A stretch of DNA of 64,000 nucleotides from DATCBF01 sp964401995 (GTDB taxonomy: Bacteria; Actinomycetota; Thermoleophilia; Solirubrobacterales; 70-9): assembly GCA_964401995.1 (NCBI GenBank), contig CAYOAP010000006.1, positions 62,001-126,000 on the forward strand. The letters are read 5' to 3'. Below the pieces are notes generated by a model. That model had not been told where the DNA came from. It did no database searches and saw nothing but the letters and a program-made list of their open reading frames with translations. Numbering within the stretch: position 1 is the first letter of the stretch; each line of letters starts with the position of its first letter. Positions 17,740 through 25,219 of the stretch are shown piece by piece. The position numbers and the translations under genes were made by a program.

Positions 17740-17799
17740 CTAGCCGTGCTTCATGATCGAAAGCATCGGGACCACCTGAGACTGCTTGCTGATCTTCAC
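17740..17799 (-). CDS. Predicted 19-residue peptide 2, divergent from winged-helix regulator 2
   Basis: GTG at 17797-17799 to TAG at 17740-17742 gives MKISKQSQVVPMLSIMKHG. A GGGGGG run ends 9 nt upstream in a GGGGGTGAT context shared with peptide 1. Same length as peptide 1, with aligned Lys5, Val9, Pro11, Met12, Ser14 and Lys17. Core codons differ between the copies mainly by synonymous or conservative changes (GTT/GTG, ATT/GTC, GTC/ATC), which suggests selection on the peptide. It is transcribed away from regulator 2 (start 18045). A hairpin follows the stop. Possible secreted or re-imported signal, or a regulatory leader peptide. Confidence 0.5.
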   Translation of the reverse strand: MKISKQSQVVPMLSIMKHG

Positions 17800-18044
17800 G
17801 TCGAATCACCCCCCTCCCGACCTTCCCCCTTGCCCGTGTGCCCCACGGACCGCTTTGACAGGTCAATGATTGAGACCTTTAAAGCAATCAAAGATGTTTC
17901 TTTGGTGGACGAGGATCACGCAAAAACCCTGCATACGTTCAGCGAAACTCGCTTAAACGGATTAAGATGAGCGCTTAAGCATCGGCGCGCTCCCGTCCAA
18001 CGTCGTCGATCCCACCCCGATACACGACGCCTGGAGGCTGCTCT

Positions 18045-18716
18045 ATGACACCGAAAGAAACCACTTCGCCGACCCCGCAGAAGAAGCCGCCGAAGACCAA
18101 GACCGGCTCCCCCGCCCTCGTCGACCGACAACTGATCCGGGCGCTGGGCCACCCCCTGCGCACCCACATCCTCTCGATCCTGAACGAGAAGACCGCCAGC
18201 CCCAGCGAGCTTTCCGAGGAACTGGGCCAGGGCCTGAGCCAGGTCTCCTACCACGTCGGCGTGCTGGTCGAGTGCGAGTTCATCGAACTGGTCGACACCC
18301 AGCCCCGGCGCGGCGCGGTCGAGCACTTCTACCGGGCGATCCGCCGCTCGCTGGTTCCCTCAGACGCCTGGGGAAAACTGCCGCCCTCGACTCAGTACGG
18401 CATCACCGGCGGCATCCTGCAGGAGATCTTCGACGACTCCGGCCAGGCGCTGGAGGCGGGCAACTTCGGCCGCCGCAGCGACAGCCACGCAAGCTGGACC
18501 CCGCTGGTCCTCGACGAGCAGGGCTGGACCGGCCTCTCCTCGCTCTTGGCCGAGATGCTGGAGCGGATCTTCGACTTGCAGGCAGAGTCGAGCGCCCGTC
18601 TGGTCGAGAAAGACGAGGCTGACAAGGACGAGGTTGCCGCCACCGTCGCCCTGATCGGCTTCGAGTCGACCCGCAGCCCCGAAGAAGCCAAGAAAGCGCA
18701 CGTCACCAAACGCTAG
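18045..18716 (+). CDS. Winged-helix transcriptional regulator 2 (paralogue of regulator 1)
   Basis: 223 residues. ATG at 18045 follows GGAGG with 7-nt spacing. A Lys/Pro-rich N-terminal tail (about 1-25) precedes the winged helix IRALGHPLRTHILSILNEKTASPSELSEELGQGLSQVSYHVGVLVECEFIELVDTQPRRGAVEHFYRA. The C-terminal domain shares QALEAGNFGRRSDSHASWTPL-x3-DEQGW and a following amphipathic helix with regulator 1, so the two arose by duplication. Highly charged C-terminal tail. Like its paralogue it faces a divergent 19-codon gene, here 245 bp away. Its operator is probably in that gap, though no repeat as clear as that of regulator 1 was seen. Confidence 0.82.
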   Translation: MTPKETTSPTPQKKPPKTKTGSPALVDRQLIRALGHPLRTHILSILNEKTASPSELSEELGQGLSQVSYHVGVLVECEFIELVDTQPRRGAVEHFYRAIRRSLVPSDAWGKLPPSTQYGITGGILQEIFDDSGQALEAGNFGRRSDSHASWTPLVLDEQGWTGLSSLLAEMLERIFDLQAESSARLVEKDEADKDEVAATVALIGFESTRSPEEAKKAHVTKR

Positions 18717-18756
18717 CCCGCGAGCCGGCCTCGGCCCCTCCCTAGACTTGGTCGCG

Positions 18757-19143
18757 ATGTCCGATTACGCGATCAAGAACCTGATGGAGATCGACGACTC
18801 CTTTGACGGGGACGAGGTCGAGGCTCGGTTCGCCCGCAAGCACCTCGACTCCGAGCATCTCGGAGTCAGCTACTTCCGCTATGCGCCGGGCTTCAAGCCG
18901 GAAGGCGGCCACCGACACGAGGTGCAGGAGGAGGCCTACATCGTCGTCGGTGGATCCGGACGGGTCAGGCTTGACGACGAGGTATTCGAGCTGCGGCGCT
19001 GGGACATCGTCCGCGTCGCGCCCAGCGTCGTCCGCGGCTTCGAAGCGGGGCCCGAGGGAATCGAGCTGATCGCCGTCGGCAGCGACAAGCCCGAGGGCGG
19101 CGACGGCGTTCGTGTGCCCGATCCCTGGCCCGCCCAGAAGTAG
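18757..19143 (+). CDS. Cupin domain protein
   Basis: 128-residue single-domain cupin. The two motifs are present: FKPEGGHRHEVQEEAYIVVGGSGRV, with the metal-ligand His/Glu set, and DIVRVAPSVVRGFEAGPEGIELIAVG, in which the motif 2 His is replaced. Small beta-barrel proteins of this type include isomerases, dioxygenases and sugar-binding sensors, so the activity is open. No Shine-Dalgarno precedes ATG 18757; TAGACT at 18743-18748 is placed as a -10 element for a leaderless transcript. Located 40 bp after regulator 2. Confidence 0.8.
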   Translation: MSDYAIKNLMEIDDSFDGDEVEARFARKHLDSEHLGVSYFRYAPGFKPEGGHRHEVQEEAYIVVGGSGRVRLDDEVFELRRWDIVRVAPSVVRGFEAGPEGIELIAVGSDKPEGGDGVRVPDPWPAQK

Positions 19144-19146
19144 CGC

Positions 19147-19737
19147 CTAGCTCACCCCGGTCCCGGTGGTGGGACTGTTTTTGTTCTGGATGTTGGTGAT
19201 CAGGTCGTGCAACGGCTTGGTCCCGGCCCCGATCGTCAGCCCGGTGGCGATCGCGTCGACGGTGTGAGAGGCGGCGGTCATGCCCACTGCCGCCAGGAAG
19301 TAAAGGCCGCAGCCACAGCTGACGGCCACTCCGGCAAGCGTCGCGAACCCCATCACCAGCGTCGCCCGATCGGCCTTGGTGTGCGCGGCTTTGACCGCTT
19401 CGTCCTCGCCCGGAGGCGTCCAGAACGGCAGCAGCGGCGCAATCACCTCGAGCAGGCGCTCGATGATCTGAGCGGCGACGTAGAAACCGGCGAAGAGGGC
19501 AAAGTCGGCTGTCTTGTCGCTGGAGGGAACGAAGGCGCGGCTGGTCAGCCCGAGGACGTTGAGGACGACGGAGAGGATCACCGAGAGCAGCAGCAGCCCG
19601 ATCAGCCAGCCCTTGGCCGTGCTGGTCGGGTCCGGCAGGCTGGTATCGGCGTTTCCTCCCGCTCCTCCCGCTCCGCCTCCCGCGGCCGGACTAGCCACTT
19701 TCGGCGGCAGCGCGGTGATTTTTCCTGCTATTGCCAT
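19147..19737 (-). CDS. Hypothetical membrane protein
   Basis: 196 residues, function not recognised. A Gly/Ala-rich N-terminal tail is followed by a hydrophobic helix (WLIGLLLLSVILSVVLNVLGL), a second (FALFAGFYVAAQIIERLLEVIAPLLPF), and a third and fourth around TLVMGFATLAGVAVSCGCGLYFLAAVGM. The C-terminus is polar. It is divergent from the PadR regulator, with a palindromic site between them, which suggests PadR control. ATG at 19735-19737. Confidence 0.6.
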   Translation of the reverse strand: MAIAGKITALPPKVASPAAGGGAGGAGGNADTSLPDPTSTAKGWLIGLLLLSVILSVVLNVLGLTSRAFVPSSDKTADFALFAGFYVAAQIIERLLEVIAPLLPFWTPPGEDEAVKAAHTKADRATLVMGFATLAGVAVSCGCGLYFLAAVGMTAASHTVDAIATGLTIGAGTKPLHDLITNIQNKNSPTTGTGVS

Positions 19738-19827
19738 GCCTCACTCCTTTTCTCAGGTCTGGACGAGGGCGCGATTTTAATCAGATATTTCTATTTATAG
19801 AGGGCGGCTGTCTTTTGCGAGCTGTTA

Positions 19828-19837
19828 CGATATATCG
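19828..19837. promoter_or_regulatory. Palindromic operator candidate for PadR
   Basis: CGATATATCG, a perfect 10-bp palindrome, with a related TCACGATAG half-site at about 19846, lies in the gap between the divergent membrane-protein and PadR genes. PadR regulators typically repress their own promoter and a neighbouring gene by binding such AT-centred dyads. Confidence 0.45.
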
Positions 19838-19865
19838 CGTTAAGTCACGATAGAAAGGTTTTTTG

Positions 19866-20411
19866 ATGCACAACAGACACACTTCACGACATGGCAGGCC
19901 AAATCCGCGCGAGGAGTTTGCCCGCCACCACCCCGGCCGCGGCAGGGGACGGGGACGCGGTGGGCCACGGGCCCGGCGCGGCGATGTCCGCGCCGCGGTG
20001 CTGGCCCTGCTGGCCGAGCGGCCGATGCACGGCTACGAGATGATCAAAGAGGTCGAGGAGCGCACCAGCGGGGCCTGGACCCCGAGCGCCGGCTCGATCT
20101 ACCCGACGCTGCAGATGCTGGAGGAGGCCGACCTGATCCGCGGCGAGGAGTCAGACGGCAAGCGCCGCTTCTCCCTGACCGAGGCGGGCGTCGCCGAGCA
20201 GCAGGCCAGCGCCGGCGAGGAGACGCCCTGGGATGCGGTGCGTGCCGGCGCCGACCCGGAGTCGATCCGGCTGCGCGACGCGGTGGTAAAGCTCAACCAC
20301 ACTTTCGGCCAGGTCTTCCACGCCGGCGACGACGATCAGCAGCGCCGCGTGCGCGAGCTGCTCGACGAGACCCGGCGCAAGGTCTACTCGATCCTCTCCG
20401 AGGAGGGTTGA
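19866..20411 (+). CDS. PadR family transcriptional regulator
   Basis: 181 residues. The N-terminal tail (about 1-40) is rich in Arg, Gly and His (GRGRGRGRGG). The PadR winged helix follows: DVRAAVLALLAERPMHGYEMIKEVEERTSGAWTPSAGSIYPTLQMLEEADLIRGEESDGKRRFSLTEAG, containing the family hallmarks MHGYE and GSIYP-LQ-LE. The C-terminal dimerisation helices carry a DDDQQRRVRELLDE segment. AAAGG with 7-nt spacing supports ATG 19866. It probably represses itself and the divergent membrane protein. No efflux pump of the kind often linked to PadR is adjacent. Confidence 0.9.
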   Translation: MHNRHTSRHGRPNPREEFARHHPGRGRGRGRGGPRARRGDVRAAVLALLAERPMHGYEMIKEVEERTSGAWTPSAGSIYPTLQMLEEADLIRGEESDGKRRFSLTEAGVAEQQASAGEETPWDAVRAGADPESIRLRDAVVKLNHTFGQVFHAGDDDQQRRVRELLDETRRKVYSILSEEG

Positions 20412-20442
20412 GCGCGACGACCCGCGGGCTCTCGCCCGGCGG

Positions 20443-20496
20443 ATCTACGCATATACAGAGGTACACATCCCTCCTCCCTATGGCGACCCCAGAAGC
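20443..20496. repeat. Two-copy intergenic repeat, copy 2
   Basis: 54 nt related to 14340-14391 with a 2-nt insertion in the left part. It keeps CCTCCTCCCT and ACCCCAGAAGC, but the short palindrome of copy 1 is degraded (AGAGG-TACACAT-CCCT). It lies between the convergent padR and dxs genes, where a promoter operator is unexpected. A weaker hairpin GAAGC-CCTAAA-GCTTC follows at 20492-20507. Confidence 0.5.
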
Positions 20497-20594
20497 CCTA
20501 AAGCTTCATGCCTCACCGGAGAGACCTGCGCAGGCTAAACGATTGCGCGGTTTGGATCAATCCCAAAAATGACTAGGCGGCGAGAACCGCCGAT

Positions 20595-22622
20595 TCAGCC
20601 GAGAACCGGGTCCCCTGAGCGCAGGCTGGCGAGCACCCGGTCGGCCACGGACTGGCCGGTCAGGCCCGCCTCCTCGCGCAGCAGGGCGGGCTTGCCGTGG
20701 GTGACGTAGCGGTCGGGCAGGCCGACCCGCATCACCGTCGCCCGCTCGCCCTGGCGGTCGGCGAAGGCGTCCTCGAGGTACTCGAGCGCACCGGAGCCGA
20801 AGCCGCCGGCCAGCACGTTCTCCTCAATCGTCACGACCAGGTCGTGGCCGAGCGCGAGGCGCTCCAGCAGGTCGCCGTCGAGCGGCTTGGCGAAGCGGGC
20901 GTCGGCGACCGTCGCCTTGAGGCCGTGCGCGGCGAGGATCTCGGCTGCCTCCTGGGCGACCGCGACTCCGTAGCCGTAGCCGAGCAGCGCCACCCGCTCG
21001 CCATTGGCCAGGACCTCGCCGGTCCCGATCGGGATCTCCTGCGGCTCGGCCGGGATCGCGGCCCCCTCGGCGGCGCCGCGCGGATAGCGCAGGGCGGCGG
21101 GGCCATCGTGGGCGATCGCGGTGTGGAGCATGTGGACCAGCATCGCCTCGTCGCGCGGGGCCATGACGACGACGTTGGGGATCGGGCGGAAGTAAGAGAT
21201 GTCGAAGGCCCCGTGGTGGGTCGGCCCGTCGTCGCCGACGAGGCCGGCACGGTCCATCGCGAAGGTGACGTCGAGGCCCTGCAGGCAGACGTCATGGACG
21301 ATCTGGTCGAAAGCGCGCTGGAGGAAGGTCGAGTAGATCGCGCAGACCGGCTTCGCCCCCTGCAGGGCCAGCCCCGAGGCGAGCAGGACCGCGTTCTGCT
21401 CGGCGATGCCGACGTCGTAGTACTGCTCCGGCGCCTCGTCGGCAAGCTTTTGCAGGCCGGTCCCCCCCGCCATCGCCGCCGTGATCCCGATCACCCGCTT
21501 GTCGCGGCCGGCCTCGGCGACCATCGCGTCGGCGAAGACCTGGGTGTACTGCGGCGGTGCGCTGGCCGGCTCTGGCTTCTCCAGCCGCTCGATCCCCTCC
21601 GGCGAATCCGTTTCCGTGACCGGCACCGGCTTCGAGGCCGGGGCGCCGTTGACGATCGAGTTGGGCTTGGCCGCGTGCCATTTCTCCATCGACTCGAGGC
21701 CGCCCTCTTCGGCCGGGGTGAAGCCCTTGCCCTTGACCGTGTGGATGTGGACGACCACCGGCCGCTCGGCGGCAAAGGCCTCGCGGAAGGCGTCGCGCAG
21801 CGCGTGCACGTCGTGGCCGTCGATAACGCCCATGTAGGCGAGGTCGAGCTCCTCGAAGAAGAGGCCGGGCGCCCAGTAGGCCTTGATCGCGCTCTTGATC
21901 TCCGGGCCGAGCCGCTCGATCCGCTTGCCGAGGCCGAGCGGCAGCTTGGTCAGCCGGTCCTCGACCCCCTCGCGGGCGTGGAAGAGGCGGCGGTTGAGGC
22001 GGATCCGGTTGAAGTAGCGCGAGAGCGCGCCGACATTGGGTGAGATCGACATCCCGTTGTCGTTGAGGACGATCACGATCGGCGTCTGCAAGCCCCCCGC
22101 CGCGTGCAGCGCCTCGTAGGCGACGCCGCCGGTGAGGGCGCCGTCGCCGATCACGGCGGCGACCTTGCCGTCCTCGCCAATCCCCTTGCGCATCGCCTCC
22201 TTCAGCCCGACCGCGTAGCCGATCGAGGTCGAGGCGTGGCCGGCGCCCATGATGTCGTGCTCGGACTCCTCGATCGAGCAGAACGGGGCCAGCCCCTCGT
22301 ACTGGCGGATCGTCGGCAGCCCGTCGCGGCGGCCGGTGAGGATCTTGTGCGGGTAGGCCTGGTGGCCGACGTCCCAGAGGATCTTGTCGCGGGGCGAGTC
22401 GAGCAGGCTGTGGAGGGCGACGGCGAGCTCGCAGGTGCCGAGGTTGGCGCCAAAGTGGCCGCCGATCGCGCCGATCGTGTCGATGATGTAGGTGCGCATC
22501 TCCTGCGCGACCTGCTGCAGCTGCTCGTCGTCGAGCTCGTGCAGGTCGGCCGGGGCGTCGATCTGCCCCAGCAGCGGCTGCGCTTCTTCGCCTTGCCCGT
22601 TGTCCTCGTGCTTGTCGCTCAT
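20595..22622 (-). CDS. dxs: 1-deoxy-D-xylulose-5-phosphate synthase
   Basis: First enzyme of the MEP isoprenoid pathway: pyruvate plus glyceraldehyde 3-phosphate to DXP, thiamine-diphosphate dependent. 675 residues. Thiamine-binding GDGALTGGVAYEALHAAG, the GHQAYPHKILTGR region, and in the pyrimidine-binding half AMDRAGLVGDDGPTHHGAFDISYFR are diagnostic. The linker after about residue 300 contains extra Pro/Glu sequence. ATG at 22620-22622 overlaps the TGA of the upstream prenyl synthase (ATGA), coupling the first MEP step to prenyl-chain elongation. The N-terminal 25 residues are acidic and non-conserved. Confidence 0.96.
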   Translation of the reverse strand: MSDKHEDNGQGEEAQPLLGQIDAPADLHELDDEQLQQVAQEMRTYIIDTIGAIGGHFGANLGTCELAVALHSLLDSPRDKILWDVGHQAYPHKILTGRRDGLPTIRQYEGLAPFCSIEESEHDIMGAGHASTSIGYAVGLKEAMRKGIGEDGKVAAVIGDGALTGGVAYEALHAAGGLQTPIVIVLNDNGMSISPNVGALSRYFNRIRLNRRLFHAREGVEDRLTKLPLGLGKRIERLGPEIKSAIKAYWAPGLFFEELDLAYMGVIDGHDVHALRDAFREAFAAERPVVVHIHTVKGKGFTPAEEGGLESMEKWHAAKPNSIVNGAPASKPVPVTETDSPEGIERLEKPEPASAPPQYTQVFADAMVAEAGRDKRVIGITAAMAGGTGLQKLADEAPEQYYDVGIAEQNAVLLASGLALQGAKPVCAIYSTFLQRAFDQIVHDVCLQGLDVTFAMDRAGLVGDDGPTHHGAFDISYFRPIPNVVVMAPRDEAMLVHMLHTAIAHDGPAALRYPRGAAEGAAIPAEPQEIPIGTGEVLANGERVALLGYGYGVAVAQEAAEILAAHGLKATVADARFAKPLDGDLLERLALGHDLVVTIEENVLAGGFGSGALEYLEDAFADRQGERATVMRVGLPDRYVTHGKPALLREEAGLTGQSVADRVLASLRSGDPVLG

Positions 22623-23482
22623 TCGTTCCTCATGAAGATGTAATCGGCCACCCGGCGCAGATCGTCGGTCTCGGCGCCGGCGCCGGCCAGCGCCGCGGTC
22701 GCCTTGGCGTGGGACTCGGCGGCAAGCTCGCGGGCCCGGTCGAGTCCGAAGAGGCTGACGTAGGTGAGTTTTCCATGTCGCTCGTCGCTTCCATGGGGCT
22801 TGCCGAGCTGCTCGTCGCTCTCGGTCACGTCGAGGATGTCGTCGACGATCTGAAAGAGCACGCCGAGCTCGTCGGCAAATTGACGGTAAGGCATTGTCTC
22901 AGGTTCTCCGAGTCCCTCAAGGGTCAATACGACGCCGACGCTGGCGGCGATCAACCGCCCGGTCTTCAGCACGTGCAGCGCCCGCAGGCCCTCGGCGTCG
23001 CTCTCGCGCCCGCCCACATCGACGTACTGGCCGCCGACCATGCCGTCAACGCCGGTCGCGGCGCAGAGCTCACGCAGGGCGGCGAGGACGCGGGCGGGGT
23101 CGCCGGGCTGCTCGCAGAAGAGGCGCACCGCCTCGGCGAAGAGCCCGTCGCCGGCCAGGATCGCCACGTCCTCGCCGTACTTGACGTGGGAGGTGGGCAG
23201 GCCGCGGCGCAGGACGTCGTCGTCCATCGCCGGCAGGTCGTCGTGGATCAACGAGTAGGTGTGGATCAGCTCCAGGGCGCAGGCAACCGGCAGCAGCGGC
23301 TCGGGATCGGCGCCGAGCGCCCGCGCTGTTGCCAGGGCGAGCACCGGGCGGACCCGCTTGCCGCCGGCCAGCAACGAGTAGCGCATCGCCTCCTCCAGCC
23401 CGTCGGTGGGGGGCGCCGCGGAGAAGCGAAGCCGCTCCAGGGCGGAGTCGACCAAGGCACGCAGATCCTCGGGGTAGTTCAA
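22619..23482 (-). CDS. ispA: Polyprenyl synthetase (farnesyl/geranylgeranyl diphosphate synthase, IspA type)
   Basis: Condenses IPP with allylic diphosphates. 287 residues, all-alpha isoprenyl synthase. Signature regions: GGKRVRPVLALATARALG, the first Asp-rich motif IHDDLPAMDDD-x2-RRGLPTSH, KTGRLIAASV and the second Asp-rich motif FQIVDDILDVTES. The two extra residues between the Asp pairs in the first motif are the usual bacterial FPP synthase form. Chain length (C15 or C20) is uncertain. It is preceded by the XseB-like gene and overlaps dxs, the conserved xseB-ispA-dxs order. Confidence 0.93.
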   Translation of the reverse strand: MNYPEDLRALVDSALERLRFSAAPPTDGLEEAMRYSLLAGGKRVRPVLALATARALGADPEPLLPVACALELIHTYSLIHDDLPAMDDDVLRRGLPTSHVKYGEDVAILAGDGLFAEAVRLFCEQPGDPARVLAALRELCAATGVDGMVGGQYVDVGGRESDAEGLRALHVLKTGRLIAASVGVVLTLEGLGEPETMPYRQFADELGVLFQIVDDILDVTESDEQLGKPHGSDERHGKLTYVSLFGLDRARELAAESHAKATAALAGAGAETDDLRRVADYIFMRNE

Positions 23483-23498
23483 CAGCGGAAGACGCCGC

Positions 23499-23678
23499 TC
23501 ACTCGGCTGCGCTCTCGGCTTCGCGCATCAGGCGGTTGGTCTCCTCGACCGCCTCGGCGGCCAGCTCGGCGGCCTCGCGGGCGAGCTCGGCGGCGCGGGG
23601 GTCGTCGGCCTCCCCCGCCTCCAGCTCGGCCGTGATCTGGCCCAGCCGTTCGACGATCTCGTGCAGGCGGGTGTTCAT
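23499..23678 (-). CDS. xseB: XseB-like small protein (exonuclease VII small subunit family, probable)
   Basis: 59 residues: a helical, acidic hairpin opening MNTRLHEIVERLGQITAELE and ending MREAESAAE. The pattern of a short helix, E-x-GE turn and long amphipathic helix matches exonuclease VII small subunits (usually 60-80 residues), and the locus nusB-xseB-ispA-dxs fits. ATG at 23676-23678 overlaps the nusB TGA (ATGA). Oddly, no xseA for the large subunit is adjacent or elsewhere in the window. Sequence similarity alone is weak, so the name rests largely on position. Confidence 0.6.
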   Translation of the reverse strand: MNTRLHEIVERLGQITAELEAGEADDPRAAELAREAAELAAEAVEETNRLMREAESAAE

Positions 23679-24055
23679 TTGGCCGGCTCGCGTTCGCGCG
23701 CCGCCGCGCCCAGCACCCCGTTGATGAAGCCGGGGGCGTCGGCGCCGCAGTAAGCCTTGGCGATCTCGACCGCCTCGTCGATCGCGACCTCAGTCGGCAC
23801 GTCGTCGCTGTGGTCCATCTCGTAGAGGGCGACCCGCATCACGTTGAGGTCGAGCGGCGCGATCCGGTCCAGCTCCCAGCCCTTGGCGAGGCGGCCAATC
23901 GTCGCGTCGAGCTCGCTGCGGTGCGCCTCGACCCCCTCGGCGATCTTGCGCGTGAGCGAGCGCGAGTCGGCGATCAGCTCGCCGAGCGGCCGCCCGGTGA
24001 CGTCGCGCTGGTAGCAGGCGAAGACGGCGTCGCGGCGTTGGTCGGATCTACGCAT
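23675..24055 (-). CDS. nusB: Transcription antitermination protein NusB
   Basis: 126-residue all-helical RNA-binding protein which, with NusE/S10, binds boxA in rRNA operons. Recognised by RRSDQRRDAVFACYQRD at the N-terminus, WELDRIAPLDLNVMRVALYEM in the middle and VAIDEAVEIAKAYCGADAPGFINGVLGA at the C-terminus, the strongest NusB signature. It lies 23 bp downstream of efp and overlaps the XseB-like gene. efp-nusB is a widely conserved pair. Confidence 0.95.
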   Translation of the reverse strand: MRRSDQRRDAVFACYQRDVTGRPLGELIADSRSLTRKIAEGVEAHRSELDATIGRLAKGWELDRIAPLDLNVMRVALYEMDHSDDVPTEVAIDEAVEIAKAYCGADAPGFINGVLGAAAREREPAK

Positions 24056-24078
24056 GCAGACCTATTCTCGCGCTTACC

Positions 24079-24645
24079 TCAGTTGGAGGCGCGAGAAACG
24101 TATTCGCCGGTGCGGGTGTCGACCCGGATGACCTCGCCCTCTTCGATGAAGAGCGGCACCTGGACTTCCACCCCGGACTCCAGCGTCGCCGGCTTGCTGC
24201 CGCCGCCGGAGGCCGTGTCGCCCTTGACGCCGGGCTCGGTCTTGACGATTTTCATGTCGAGCGCGCTCGCGACCTGGACCTCGGTCGGGCTTTCGTCGAC
24301 GAAGAGGACATCGACATCGGCGTTGGGCAGCACCCACTTCATCGAGTCGCCGAGTGAGTCGCGCGGGATTTCGATCTGGTCGTAGTCGCGGCTGTCCATG
24401 AAGACCGCCGCCTCGCCGGAGTCGTAGAGGAACTGCATCTTGCGCGACTCGGTCCGCACCGGGCGGAACTTCTCCCCCGCCCTGAAGGTTTTGTCCTGGA
24501 CCGAGCCGTCGGCGATCTTGCGCAGTTTCGTCCGCACGAAGGCCCCGCCCTTGCCGGGCTTGACGTGCTGGAAGTCGATGATCCGGAAGACGTTGCCGTC
24601 GATCTCGATGTGCGAGCCGTTCTTAAACTGGTTGGTGGAAATCAC
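24079..24645 (-). CDS. efp: Translation elongation factor P
   Basis: Relieves ribosome stalling at polyproline stretches; several proteins here are Pro-rich (MltG N-terminus). 188 residues in three beta domains. Opens VISTNQFKNGSHIEIDGNVFRIIDFQHVKPGKGGAFVRTKLR, with the loop lysine of KPGKGGAF that carries modifications in other bacteria, and ends GEVIRVDTRTGEYVSRA. GTG at 24643-24645 is the family start; the longer in-frame extension is unrelated. A TAGGGT hexamer about 8 nt upstream suggests a leaderless transcript. Confidence 0.96.
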   Translation of the reverse strand: MISTNQFKNGSHIEIDGNVFRIIDFQHVKPGKGGAFVRTKLRKIADGSVQDKTFRAGEKFRPVRTESRKMQFLYDSGEAAVFMDSRDYDQIEIPRDSLGDSMKWVLPNADVDVLFVDESPTEVQVASALDMKIVKTEPGVKGDTASGGGSKPATLESGVEVQVPLFIEEGEVIRVDTRTGEYVSRASN

Positions 24646-24733
24646 TGCCTGAACCCTAGAGGGCGGGCCGCAGCCATGCCACATAGCTCGGGTTCTAGGT
24701 TGGCGCAGCTCATAGACTGCCCTGCGGGACGCC

Positions 24734-25219
24734 TTGAACGGGAGACTGCTGACACTCGCCTTGATCGTACTCGCGACATTTCCTGTCGCGGCGTTGGCTG
24801 ACGCAAGCGAAGACCCTGTGATGCAGGAATACGTCGGCAAGATCGAGCCGATCTGCAAGGCCAACACCGAAGCCAGCCACCACATCCTCTCCGGCGCCCG
24901 CCAGCGAGTGAACAGCGGCAAGCTGAAGATCGCCGGCAAGCAGTTCGCTCGCGCCGCCAGCAATTTCGCCGCCAGCACCAAACAGCTCGAAGCGGTGCCG
25001 CGGCCGGCTGCCTACGAAGTGAAACTGGGGAAGTGGTTCAGCCACCTGAAGATCGTCGAGGGCTATCTGCGCAATATCGCCAAGGCGCTGAAGGAAGAAA
25101 ACAAGCTGCAGTCGACCTACGAAGTGGTGAAGCTGCGGGGCAGCGCCAACGCCGCCAACAACGTGATCTTCGACCTCGGCTTCAGCTACTGCCGGCTGAC
25201 CGAATCGCGCTTCAGCTAG
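24734..25219 (+). CDS. Hypothetical secreted protein
   Basis: 161 residues, function unknown. TTG start, then a clear signal peptide (MNGRLLTLALIVLATFPVAALADA). The mature part is basic and helical with two Cys (ICKANTEA, YCRLTESRFS) that could form a disulfide. No known domain recognised. It lies divergently next to efp and overlaps the 3' end of the convergent SDR gene by 8 bp. First gene of the accessory block that splits bolA/grx from efp. Confidence 0.6.
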   Translation: MNGRLLTLALIVLATFPVAALADASEDPVMQEYVGKIEPICKANTEASHHILSGARQRVNSGKLKIAGKQFARAASNFAASTKQLEAVPRPAAYEVKLGKWFSHLKIVEGYLRNIAKALKEENKLQSTYEVVKLRGSANAANNVIFDLGFSYCRLTESRFS

